DNA of 64,000 nucleotides from contig JALQPE010003002.1 in assembly GCA_030407315.1 (NCBI GenBank), positions 1 through 64,000 of the forward strand, in the 5' to 3' direction. The stretch's first letter is position 1. Every line of letters starts with the position of its first letter. A program made the translations under genes and the position numbers. The DNA comes from Asparagopsis taxiformis (Eukaryota; Rhodophyta; Florideophyceae; Bonnemaisoniales; Bonnemaisoniaceae). Of this stretch, positions 35,854 to 44,906 are shown one piece after another. Below the pieces are notes generated by a model. That model worked only from the letters and a program-made list of their open reading frames with translations. It did no database searches and had not been told where the DNA came from.

Positions 35854-36751
35854 TTTCCGGATGGGTTCGCCTATTGGTCGGGGGCGAGTCCGTCGTAGTC
35901 TCTGTCGGGTTGTCCGCCCTGGCGTTAGTCGTGGTTAGACTGGGGCATTTTGTGCCGTTGGATTCCGGGTGGGGTGGGGTCTCTGTTCTTCGTGTGACTT
36001 GGATGGCTCCGACATCTGGTTTGTGAGAGGTTGGAGGATTCGCGCCAGTTGGTGTGTCCTGTGTGCCGTGCCTCTGGGTCTCGTCGCGTTCTCGTACCTC
36101 TGTTGCTAGCTTCGCTTCTACTTTCGCCAGCTTTATTTCATACCATTGACGAGCGTGGATATTGCGACATTCTCTTGCACATCGTGTCAACCTATGCCTG
36201 GCGGCTTTGGCGTTGACCAAGGTAGTCTGGTCTGTGGGATTTGTGGGGTGTGGCTTCCTGCAGGCCTCCCCTAGGATGTCAAAGTCGGGTATCTCATGTA
36301 TGTTCATGACCTGCATTGTATTCTTGAGCCTGGCACGTAGCCGCTTGTCTGTCAAGATTTCCAGTACCGACCCACCGATGTAGCTCAGTCCGAGGAGCGC
36401 CCATGATGGGAGGCTTTCACGTAGCGCTGTTCTTACTGCTCCAAGCGGGGCTCTCTGGATATTTTTGAAATATACGGCTACTACATCTGGCTTCATAGCT
36501 GTGCGTGCCCGAGCTTTGTCAAGTAACGCTCTTGTTTTCAGGAGTCTCTGTCGTTGTTCTGTGGGGAAACTTCTCAGTTGCGGTAGCTTAGATGCCACTA
36601 TAGAGGCCCAGGATGGTGCTCCCGGCCTCTGTGGTTGGGTGTTTTGTTGCCGTTTGCGTCCTTCTCCCAGTCGCTTAGGCAGCGTCTGGGGTGGGGATGT
36701 CTGGTCTGGGCTTCCATCTTCTATCGCAGTAATGTTCTCTTGTGCGACCAT
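35846..36751 (-). CDS. Retrotransposon ORF1, second part: RRM-like ORF1p core
   Basis: This 301-codon frame has its first ATG at 36751, but the same phase is open upstream past 36866, overlapping the end of the preceding frame. It contains PSWASIVASK at 46-55 and then a fold-like segment at about 88-150 (VVAVYFKNIQR, then a helix with ALRESLPSW, then GLSYIGGSVLEIL), which resembles the RNA-recognition-like core of ORF1 proteins of fungal LINEs as I remember them. Residues 178-230 are helical and basic; the tail is Pro/Thr-rich and probably disordered. Its TAA overlaps the ATG of ORF2 in ATGAATAA (35853-35846). It could be a separate protein or, joined by a frameshift to the preceding frame, the C-terminal half of one ORF1p of roughly 620 residues. 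Confidence 0.7.
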   Translation of the reverse strand: MVAQENITAIEDGSPDQTSPPQTLPKRLGEGRKRQQNTQPQRPGAPSWASIVASKLPQLRSFPTEQRQRLLKTRALLDKARARTAMKPDVVAVYFKNIQRAPLGAVRTALRESLPSWALLGLSYIGGSVLEILTDKRLRARLKNTMQVMNIHEIPDFDILGEACRKPHPTNPTDQTTLVNAKAARHRLTRCARECRNIHARQWYEIKLAKVEAKLATEVRERDETQRHGTQDTPTGANPPTSHKPDVGAIQVTRRTETPPHPESNGTKCPSLTTTNARADNPTETTTDSPPTNRRTHPENE

Positions 36752-36771
36752 GTCGACGTCAGTTGCCCTGT

Positions 36772-37719
36772 CTAGCGTAGTGTTTCCGGGGGCTTTGGTG
36801 ACGCGTTTCCTGTGCGTCTTTCTGCAATACCTTGTTGTCGCTTTGCGCTGGTGAGTTGGGCAGACAGTGCAGTTTCGTTTTCTAGTCTCGTCAGTCTTCT
36901 AGACGTCTCCGCCATTTTCTGTTGGACGCCGTCTTGCTTTTCTCGTAAACTTTTGATTATGTCGGCTTGTTTTTCCACTGTGTCCAGCAGTTTGAACCAG
37001 GTCTCTGTTGGTATGGTTACCATCCCATCCTTATGGGTCTGTCCGATTTGTCTCGCTCCGTTCCCACTGTTCGGAGTTTGGGGTGTAATTTCCTCCCTTT
37101 GTTTTCCAGCTTCTTGTAGGGGTTCTCCTGAATGTGCAAGCATCCTATTTTTCCACTCGCTTCCCAGGTTGGTTGCCATATGTTTTTCGAGTGTGAGGCC
37201 GGAGCATCTTTTCCCACATTTCCTGCAGATGACCGCTCGGCGGCCTTCGATCCGTCCATTCAGCATCATAGTCTTCTCCTGACATTGGGGGCAGGGGATT
37301 TCATGGCGATGTTTGTCAATCGCAATTTTGACATAATCCGGTGGTGGGGTGCTATTTGAGGGTGTGTGGGCAGGTGGTTGCCCGCAATCATCCGGGTGGG
37401 GCGGTTCGCATACTGCCTTGGGCGCTTTCTCACGCTGTCCAACTGATATTTTGTTAGTAAGAGTACTCTGGCGGCGTGGCGCTGCTTTGGAGACTAGTTT
37501 GGCGTGTTTGGTGGCTTGCGCTGTTTTGCGCACTCGGCGTTCTCTAGCCTCGGGCTCAGTGTTTTCGTCATCCTTTTGGTCAGTCCGGGCCGTAATGGAC
37601 TTCGGAGCTCTGCAGTTGCTGCATTCGCTTCTTCGTAGGGGGGGCCGGGCCTGCACACTTGGCGTTCCATCCATTTTGCTCGGTTTCCGTCGGGCGGATC
37701 CTGCCGTGTTCCCCCCCAT
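36772..37719 (-). CDS. Retrotransposon ORF1, first part: zinc-binding and coiled-coil protein
   Basis: This 315-codon frame starts at ATG 37719; an in-frame stop lies only seven codons upstream. The N-terminal 130 residues are basic and rich in Pro, Ser, Lys and Arg. A C2C2 motif follows, CPQC at 143-146 and CRKC at 165-168 with further C172 and H180, fitting a zinc finger or ribbon. Residues about 241-290 are strongly amphipathic (WFKLLDTVEKQADIIKSLRE and on), a predicted coiled coil that would trimerise or otherwise multimerise the protein. LINE ORF1 proteins bind and package the element RNA. The frame ends at 36772, but a neighbouring frame is open from before this point and continues as the RRM-like part, so this may be the first half of one frameshifted ORF1. 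Assignment rests on position and architecture. Confidence 0.7.
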   Translation of the reverse strand: MGGNTAGSARRKPSKMDGTPSVQARPPLRRSECSNCRAPKSITARTDQKDDENTEPEARERRVRKTAQATKHAKLVSKAAPRRQSTLTNKISVGQREKAPKAVCEPPHPDDCGQPPAHTPSNSTPPPDYVKIAIDKHRHEIPCPQCQEKTMMLNGRIEGRRAVICRKCGKRCSGLTLEKHMATNLGSEWKNRMLAHSGEPLQEAGKQREEITPQTPNSGNGARQIGQTHKDGMVTIPTETWFKLLDTVEKQADIIKSLREKQDGVQQKMAETSRRLTRLENETALSAQLTSAKRQQGIAERRTGNASPKPPETLR

Positions 37720-37939
37720 GCCCTCTTTCCTTGGCCATCATCCAGGTCACATGGTCACCATTACCATCCGCGGGTGGCACTGCCACCGGTTTCGTTTCCT
37801 TCGCGCCGTCACCATCAGCTTCCTCCCGAACTCCAGTCCAGATTCTCCTTGCGCGTTGTTGTCCTCCGTGTCGACAACGATCCCATGTCCTTCACAACCT
37901 TTTCAGGCGTATCGCAATCAGCAACACCACGTGTGGACG

Positions 37940-37954
37940 TGCGGCGACGCCGCA
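37940..37954. repeat. GC-rich inverted repeat in the 5' UTR
   Basis: TGCGGCG-A-CGCCGCA has perfect 7-bp arms around a single base, 18 bp from the second inverted repeat at 37972. Confidence 0.55.
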
Positions 37955-37971
37955 GGAACCCGGATTTTTCG

Positions 37972-37990
37972 CAGAAATTCGCAATTTCTG
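37972..37990. repeat. Inverted repeat in the 5' UTR
   Basis: CAGAAATT-CGC-AATTTCTG has perfect 8-bp arms with a 3-nt loop. Together with the 15-nt inverted repeat at 37940-37954 it suggests a structured 5' leader. Confidence 0.6.
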
Positions 37991-38106
37991 TAGTCAGTAG
38001 ATGTCAATTGTCAGCCATGTAGCCAACAAAAACGGCAGTAAACGTGTGGAGACCCGCTTTCGCAAAAACAGTAACATTTTATCGCTCTACGCTGATGCTC
38101 TCCCTC

Positions 38107-38114
38107 GTACTAAA
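38107..38114. repeat. Target-site duplication, 5' side of the element
   Basis: GTACTAAA, identical to 31783-31790. The four bases before it (CCTC, 38103-38106) also match the 5S sequence CCTCA-GTACTAAA if one A is skipped, so either the duplication is slightly longer but imperfect, or the 5' junction formed with microhomology. Confidence 0.88.
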
Positions 38115-38186
38115 CTCGCCCGAAGCGACTTAGCTTCCCAGTTCGGGATGGGATGGGGCGCATGTCAGCTTGGTATGGCCGAATGT
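38107..38186 (-). pseudogene. 5S rRNA gene, 5' part, disrupted by the retrotransposon
   Basis: This is the first 80 nt of the interrupted 5S gene, with helix I 5' strand, box A and intermediate element but without most of box C. The sum 80 + 48 equals 120 plus the 8-nt duplication, so no target bases were lost. Its spacer (38187-38687) carries allele G and one rare substitution at 38652. Confidence 0.92.
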
Positions 38187-38687
38187 GCTTGCTCCACGTG
38201 CAAGCAGGTATTTCAATCTCACGCAACAAAGCTCCACAATGTTACAAATCCCCCGACCACAATCGTTCCCTCCATCCATCCATAAAAGAAATAGCGATAT
38301 GTTGGCTGACCCTTTCAATGCCATCACGCACCTCGATTCCAATAAATTGCCGATCAGGTTGAAAATTGCATATCTTTTGCAGAATTTCGGCATTAAAAGT
38401 GGTCCCCCAAATGCCCTATGTCACTTGGCCAGTCAACAGCTCGGCATGGACCACAAATCCCAGAGGTGCAGAACGGAGTGGACTATTGGAATGGGCGAAT
38501 CCAGGGGGTACTTTTCGTGATTCTCATAGGTACCCGCGTATAAAAGAAAACGGCAGAATGAGCGGACAGGATTGAGTGCTGTGAGGGGGTCATAATGAGG
38601 ATACTCCGCTGGGAAATATGAATGGAAGTGCAGGATGGGCTCCTGATGGCGTCAGAAAAATAGTTTCGATGTGGAAGCAAAACAAAA

Positions 38688-38807
38688 ACATTCAGCACGA
38701 GCGATTCCCGAGTGATCCCTCACCTCAGTACTAAACTCGCCCGAAGCGACTTAGCTTCCCAGTTCGGGATGGGATGGGGCGCATGTCAGCTTGGTATGGC
38801 CGAATGT
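38688..38807 (-). rRNA. 5S ribosomal RNA copy 53
   Basis: First intact copy right of the insertion (copy 52 is the split one). Spacer allele G, with all three rare substitutions (39089, 39183, 39274). Confidence 0.93.
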
Positions 38808-39309
38808 GCTTGCTCCACGTGCAAGCAGGTATTTCAATCTCACCGCAACAAAGCTCCACAATGTTACAAATCCCCCGACCACAATCGTTCCCTCCATCCA
38901 TCCATAAAAGAAATAGCGATATGTTGGCTGACCCTTTCAATGCCATCACGCACCTCGATTCCAATAAATTGCCGATCAGGTTGAAAATTGCATATCTTTT
39001 GCAGAATTTCGGCATTAAAAGTGGTCCCCCAAATGCCCTATGTCACTTGGCCAGTCAACAGCTCGGCATGGACCACAAATCCCAGAGGAGCAGAACGGAG
39101 TGGACTATTGGAATGGGCGAATCCAGGGGGTACTTTTCGTGATTCTCATAGGTACCCGCGTATAAAAGAAAACGGCAGAATGCGCGGACAGGATTGAGTG
39201 CTGTGAGGGGGTCATAATGAGGATACTCCGCTGGGAAATATGAATGGAAGTGCAGGATGGGCTCCTGATGGCGTCAGAAAAATAGTTTCGATGTGGAAGC
39301 AAAACAAAA

Positions 39310-39429
39310 ACATTCAGCACGAGCGATTCCCGAGTGATCCCTCACCTCAGTACTAAACTCGCCCGAAGCGACTTAGCTTCCCAGTTCGGGATGGGATGGG
39401 GCGCATGTCAGCTTGGTATGGCCGAATGT
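39310..39429 (-). rRNA. 5S ribosomal RNA copy 54
   Basis: Consensus; spacer allele G, with one rare substitution (39805). Confidence 0.93.
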
Positions 39430-39931
39430 GCTTGCTCCACGTGCAAGCAGGTATTTCAATCTCACCGCAACAAAGCTCCACAATGTTACAAATCCCCCGA
39501 CCACAATCGTTCCCTCCATCCATCCATAAAAGAAATAGCGATATGTTGGCTGACCCTTTCAATGCCATCACGCACCTCGATTCCAATAAATTGCCGATCA
39601 GGTTGAAAATTGCATATCTTTTGCAGAATTTCGGCATTAAAAGTGGTCCCCCAAATGCCCTATGTCACTTGGCCAGTCAACAGCTCGGCATGGACCACAA
39701 ATCCCAGAGGTGCAGAACGGAGTGGACTATTGGAATGGGCGAATCCAGGGGGTACTTTTCGTGATTCTCATAGGTACCCGCGTATAAAAGAAAACGGCAG
39801 AATGCGCGGACAGGATTGAGTGCTGTGAGGGGGTCATAATGAGGATACTCCGCTGGGAAATATGAATGGAAGTGCAGGATGGGCTCCTGATGGCGCCAGA
39901 AAAATAGTTTCGATGTGGAAGCAAAACAAAA

Positions 39932-40051
39932 ACATTCAGCACGAGCGATTCCCGAGTGATCCCTCACCTCAGTACTAAACTCGCCCGAAGCGACTTAGCT
40001 TCCCAGTTCGGGATGGGATGGGGCGCATGTCAGCTTGGTATGGCCGAATGT
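39932..40051 (-). rRNA. 5S ribosomal RNA copy 55
   Basis: Consensus; spacer allele G. Confidence 0.93.
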
Positions 40052-40553
40052 GCTTGCTCCACGTGCAAGCAGGTATTTCAATCTCACCGCAACAAAGCTC
40101 CACAATGTTACAAATCCCCCGACCACAATCGTTCCCTCCATCCATCCATAAAAGAAATAGCGATATGTTGGCTGACCCTTTCAATGCCATCACGCACCTC
40201 GATTCCAATAAATTGCCGATCAGGTTGAAAATTGCATATCTTTTGCAGAATTTCGGCATTAAAAGTGGTCCCCCAAATGCCCTATGTCACTTGGCCAGTC
40301 AACAGCTCGGCATGGACCACAAATCCCAGAGGTGCAGAACGGAGTGGACTATTGGAATGGGCGAATCCAGGGGGTACTTTTCGTGATTCTCATAGGTACC
40401 CGCGTATAAAAGAAAACGGCAGAATGAGCGGACAGGATTGAGTGCTGTGAGGGGGTCATAATGAGGATACTCCGCTGGGAAATATGAATGGAAGTGCAGG
40501 ATGGGCTCCTGATGGCGCCAGAAAAATAGTTTCGATGTGGAAGCAAAACAAAA

Positions 40554-40673
40554 ACATTCAGCACGAGCGATTCCCGAGTGATCCCTCACCTCAGTACTAA
40601 ACTCGCCCGAAGCGACTTAGCTTCCCAGTTCGGGATGGGATGGGGCGCATGTCAGCTTGGTATGGCCGAATGT
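40554..40673 (-). rRNA. 5S ribosomal RNA copy 56
   Basis: Consensus; spacer has the one-base deletion allele. Confidence 0.93.
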
Positions 40674-41174
40674 GCTTGCTCCACGTGCAAGCAGGTATTT
40701 CAATCTCACCGCAACAAAGCTCCACAATGTTACAAATCCCCCACCACAATCGTTCCCTCCATCCATCCATAAAAGAAATAGCGATATGTTGGCTGACCCT
40801 TTCAATGCCATCACGCACCTCGATTCCAATAAATTGCCGATCAGGTTGAAAATTGCATATCTTTTGCAGAATTTCGGCATTAAAAGTGGTCCCCCAAATG
40901 CCCTATGTCACTTGGCCAGTCAACAGCTCGGCATGGACCACAAATCCCAGAGGTGCAGAACGGAGTGGACTATTGGAATGGGCGAATCCAGGGGGTACTT
41001 TTCGTGATTCTCATAGGTACCCGCGTATAAAAGAAAACGGCAGAATGAGCGGACAGGATTGAGTGCTGTGAGGGGGTCATAATGAGGATACTCCGCTGGG
41101 AAATATGAATGGAAGTGCAGGATGGGCTCCTGATGGCGCCAGAAAAATAGTTTCGATGTGGAAGCAAAACAAAA

Positions 41175-41294
41175 ACATTCAGCACGAGCGATTCCCGAGT
41201 GATCCCTCACCTCAGTACTAAACTCGCCCGAAGCGACTTAGCTTCCCAGTTCGGGATGGGATGGGGCGCATGTCAGCTTGGTATGGCCGAATGT
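41175..41294 (-). rRNA. 5S ribosomal RNA copy 57
   Basis: Consensus; spacer allele A. First of the uniform run to the window end. Confidence 0.93.
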
Positions 41295-41796
41295 GCTTGC
41301 TCCACGTGCAAGCAGGTATTTCAATCTCACCGCAACAAAGCTCCACAATGTTACAAATCCCCCAACCACAATCGTTCCCTCCATCCATCCATAAAAGAAA
41401 TAGCGATATGTTGGCTGACCCTTTCAATGCCATCACGCACCTCGATTCCAATAAATTGCCGATCAGGTTGAAAATTGCATATCTTTTGCAGAATTTCGGC
41501 ATTAAAAGTGGTCCCCCAAATGCCCTATGTCACTTGGCCAGTCAACAGCTCGGCATGGACCACAAATCCCAGAGGTGCAGAACGGAGTGGACTATTGGAA
41601 TGGGCGAATCCAGGGGGTACTTTTCGTGATTCTCATAGGTACCCGCGTATAAAAGAAAACGGCAGAATGAGCGGACAGGATTGAGTGCTGTGAGGGGGTC
41701 ATAATGAGGATACTCCGCTGGGAAATATGAATGGAAGTGCAGGATGGGCTCCTGATGGCGCCAGAAAAATAGTTTCGATGTGGAAGCAAAACAAAA

Positions 41797-41916
41797 ACAT
41801 TCAGCACGAGCGATTCCCGAGTGATCCCTCACCTCAGTACTAAACTCGCCCGAAGCGACTTAGCTTCCCAGTTCGGGATGGGATGGGGCGCATGTCAGCT
41901 TGGTATGGCCGAATGT
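41797..41916 (-). rRNA. 5S ribosomal RNA copy 58
   Basis: Consensus; spacer allele A. Confidence 0.93.
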
Positions 41917-42418
41917 GCTTGCTCCACGTGCAAGCAGGTATTTCAATCTCACCGCAACAAAGCTCCACAATGTTACAAATCCCCCAACCACAATCGTTCC
42001 CTCCATCCATCCATAAAAGAAATAGCGATATGTTGGCTGACCCTTTCAATGCCATCACGCACCTCGATTCCAATAAATTGCCGATCAGGTTGAAAATTGC
42101 ATATCTTTTGCAGAATTTCGGCATTAAAAGTGGTCCCCCAAATGCCCTATGTCACTTGGCCAGTCAACAGCTCGGCATGGACCACAAATCCCAGAGGTGC
42201 AGAACGGAGTGGACTATTGGAATGGGCGAATCCAGGGGGTACTTTTCGTGATTCTCATAGGTACCCGCGTATAAAAGAAAACGGCAGAATGAGCGGACAG
42301 GATTGAGTGCTGTGAGGGGGTCATAATGAGGATACTCCGCTGGGAAATATGAATGGAAGTGCAGGATGGGCTCCTGATGGCGCCAGAAAAATAGTTTCGA
42401 TGTGGAAGCAAAACAAAA

Positions 42419-42538
42419 ACATTCAGCACGAGCGATTCCCGAGTGATCCCTCACCTCAGTACTAAACTCGCCCGAAGCGACTTAGCTTCCCAGTTCGGGA
42501 TGGGATGGGGCGCATGTCAGCTTGGTATGGCCGAATGT
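42419..42538 (-). rRNA. 5S ribosomal RNA copy 59
   Basis: Consensus; spacer allele A. Confidence 0.93.
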
Positions 42539-43040
42539 GCTTGCTCCACGTGCAAGCAGGTATTTCAATCTCACCGCAACAAAGCTCCACAATGTTACAA
42601 ATCCCCCAACCACAATCGTTCCCTCCATCCATCCATAAAAGAAATAGCGATATGTTGGCTGACCCTTTCAATGCCATCACGCACCTCGATTCCAATAAAT
42701 TGCCGATCAGGTTGAAAATTGCATATCTTTTGCAGAATTTCGGCATTAAAAGTGGTCCCCCAAATGCCCTATGTCACTTGGCCAGTCAACAGCTCGGCAT
42801 GGACCACAAATCCCAGAGGTGCAGAACGGAGTGGACTATTGGAATGGGCGAATCCAGGGGGTACTTTTCGTGATTCTCATAGGTACCCGCGTATAAAAGA
42901 AAACGGCAGAATGAGCGGACAGGATTGAGTGCTGTGAGGGGGTCATAATGAGGATACTCCGCTGGGAAATATGAATGGAAGTGCAGGATGGGCTCCTGAT
43001 GGCGCCAGAAAAATAGTTTCGATGTGGAAGCAAAACAAAA

Positions 43041-43160
43041 ACATTCAGCACGAGCGATTCCCGAGTGATCCCTCACCTCAGTACTAAACTCGCCCGAAGC
43101 GACTTAGCTTCCCAGTTCGGGATGGGATGGGGCGCATGTCAGCTTGGTATGGCCGAATGT
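43041..43160 (-). rRNA. 5S ribosomal RNA copy 60
   Basis: Consensus; spacer allele A. Confidence 0.93.
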
Positions 43161-43662
43161 GCTTGCTCCACGTGCAAGCAGGTATTTCAATCTCACCGCA
43201 ACAAAGCTCCACAATGTTACAAATCCCCCAACCACAATCGTTCCCTCCATCCATCCATAAAAGAAATAGCGATATGTTGGCTGACCCTTTCAATGCCATC
43301 ACGCACCTCGATTCCAATAAATTGCCGATCAGGTTGAAAATTGCATATCTTTTGCAGAATTTCGGCATTAAAAGTGGTCCCCCAAATGCCCTATGTCACT
43401 TGGCCAGTCAACAGCTCGGCATGGACCACAAATCCCAGAGGTGCAGAACGGAGTGGACTATTGGAATGGGCGAATCCAGGGGGTACTTTTCGTGATTCTC
43501 ATAGGTACCCGCGTATAAAAGAAAACGGCAGAATGAGCGGACAGGATTGAGTGCTGTGAGGGGGTCATAATGAGGATACTCCGCTGGGAAATATGAATGG
43601 AAGTGCAGGATGGGCTCCTGATGGCGCCAGAAAAATAGTTTCGATGTGGAAGCAAAACAAAA

Positions 43663-43782
43663 ACATTCAGCACGAGCGATTCCCGAGTGATCCCTCACCT
43701 CAGTACTAAACTCGCCCGAAGCGACTTAGCTTCCCAGTTCGGGATGGGATGGGGCGCATGTCAGCTTGGTATGGCCGAATGT
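43663..43782 (-). rRNA. 5S ribosomal RNA copy 61
   Basis: Consensus; spacer allele A. Confidence 0.93.
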
Positions 43783-44284
43783 GCTTGCTCCACGTGCAAG
43801 CAGGTATTTCAATCTCACCGCAACAAAGCTCCACAATGTTACAAATCCCCCAACCACAATCGTTCCCTCCATCCATCCATAAAAGAAATAGCGATATGTT
43901 GGCTGACCCTTTCAATGCCATCACGCACCTCGATTCCAATAAATTGCCGATCAGGTTGAAAATTGCATATCTTTTGCAGAATTTCGGCATTAAAAGTGGT
44001 CCCCCAAATGCCCTATGTCACTTGGCCAGTCAACAGCTCGGCATGGACCACAAATCCCAGAGGTGCAGAACGGAGTGGACTATTGGAATGGGCGAATCCA
44101 GGGGGTACTTTTCGTGATTCTCATAGGTACCCGCGTATAAAAGAAAACGGCAGAATGAGCGGACAGGATTGAGTGCTGTGAGGGGGTCATAATGAGGATA
44201 CTCCGCTGGGAAATATGAATGGAAGTGCAGGATGGGCTCCTGATGGCGCCAGAAAAATAGTTTCGATGTGGAAGCAAAACAAAA

Positions 44285-44404
44285 ACATTCAGCACGAGCG
44301 ATTCCCGAGTGATCCCTCACCTCAGTACTAAACTCGCCCGAAGCGACTTAGCTTCCCAGTTCGGGATGGGATGGGGCGCATGTCAGCTTGGTATGGCCGA
44401 ATGT
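44285..44404 (-). rRNA. 5S ribosomal RNA copy 62
   Basis: Consensus; spacer allele A. Confidence 0.93.
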
Positions 44405-44906
44405 GCTTGCTCCACGTGCAAGCAGGTATTTCAATCTCACCGCAACAAAGCTCCACAATGTTACAAATCCCCCAACCACAATCGTTCCCTCCATCCATCC
44501 ATAAAAGAAATAGCGATATGTTGGCTGACCCTTTCAATGCCATCACGCACCTCGATTCCAATAAATTGCCGATCAGGTTGAAAATTGCATATCTTTTGCA
44601 GAATTTCGGCATTAAAAGTGGTCCCCCAAATGCCCTATGTCACTTGGCCAGTCAACAGCTCGGCATGGACCACAAATCCCAGAGGTGCAGAACGGAGTGG
44701 ACTATTGGAATGGGCGAATCCAGGGGGTACTTTTCGTGATTCTCATAGGTACCCGCGTATAAAAGAAAACGGCAGAATGAGCGGACAGGATTGAGTGCTG
44801 TGAGGGGGTCATAATGAGGATACTCCGCTGGGAAATATGAATGGAAGTGCAGGATGGGCTCCTGATGGCGCCAGAAAAATAGTTTCGATGTGGAAGCAAA
44901 ACAAAA

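Larger units (their letters stand above)
31791..38106 (-). mobile_element. Non-LTR (LINE) retrotransposon inserted in a 5S rRNA gene
   Basis: A 6316-bp block interrupts a 5S gene and is bounded by an exact 8-bp direct repeat, GTACTAAA on the plus strand, which occurs once in an intact 5S gene (nt 73-80, TTTAGTAC on the gene strand). The element lies in the same orientation as the 5S gene. Order on the minus strand: 5' UTR (38106-37720), ORF1 region (37719-35846, two frames), ORF2 with APE endonuclease and reverse transcriptase (35853-33415) plus a C-terminal part (to 32512), and a 3' UTR (32511-31791). No long terminal repeats, integrase, protease or RNase H are seen, and the 3' end (ATACATTCC) lacks a poly(A) tail. 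The APE-type endonuclease excludes the R2/NeSL group with restriction-like endonuclease. The clade was not determined. It looks nearly full length and young: the TSD is perfect and the long frames are mostly intact. Confidence 0.93.
37720..38106 (-). other. Retrotransposon 5' UTR
   Basis: These 387 bp precede the first long frame. Two small perfect inverted repeats stand out: TGCGGCG-A-CGCCGCA at 37940-37954 and CAGAAATT-CGC-AATTTCTG at 37972-37990, with a CACGTG at 37928-37933. A T5 run on the minus strand at 38064-38068 would stop Pol III about 40 nt into the element. An open frame without a stop runs from about 37891 in another phase and has ATG-ATG at 37741-37736, so the true ORF1 start might be upstream if the C7 run at 37711-37717 hides a frameshift. 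Confidence 0.6.

Noticed and set aside
37580..37786. 68-codon minus-strand frame overlapping the start of ORF1 as a separate gene
   Set aside because: After the C7 run at 37711-37717 it reads antiphase to ORF1 with no domain; at most its first part is an upstream extension of ORF1 through a homopolymer indel.
32471..37993. Plus-strand open frames within the retrotransposon (for example 33512-33835, 34228-34716, 37349-37993)
   Set aside because: They are antisense to ORF1 and ORF2, whose motifs are clear on the minus strand; the plus-strand translations are Cys/Ser/Val-rich with no recognisable domain.
31791..38106. LTR retrotransposon, Penelope-like element or R2-type LINE
   Set aside because: There are no terminal repeats, integrase, protease or GIY-YIG motif, and the endonuclease is N-terminal APE type, whereas R2-type elements carry a C-terminal restriction-like endonuclease.
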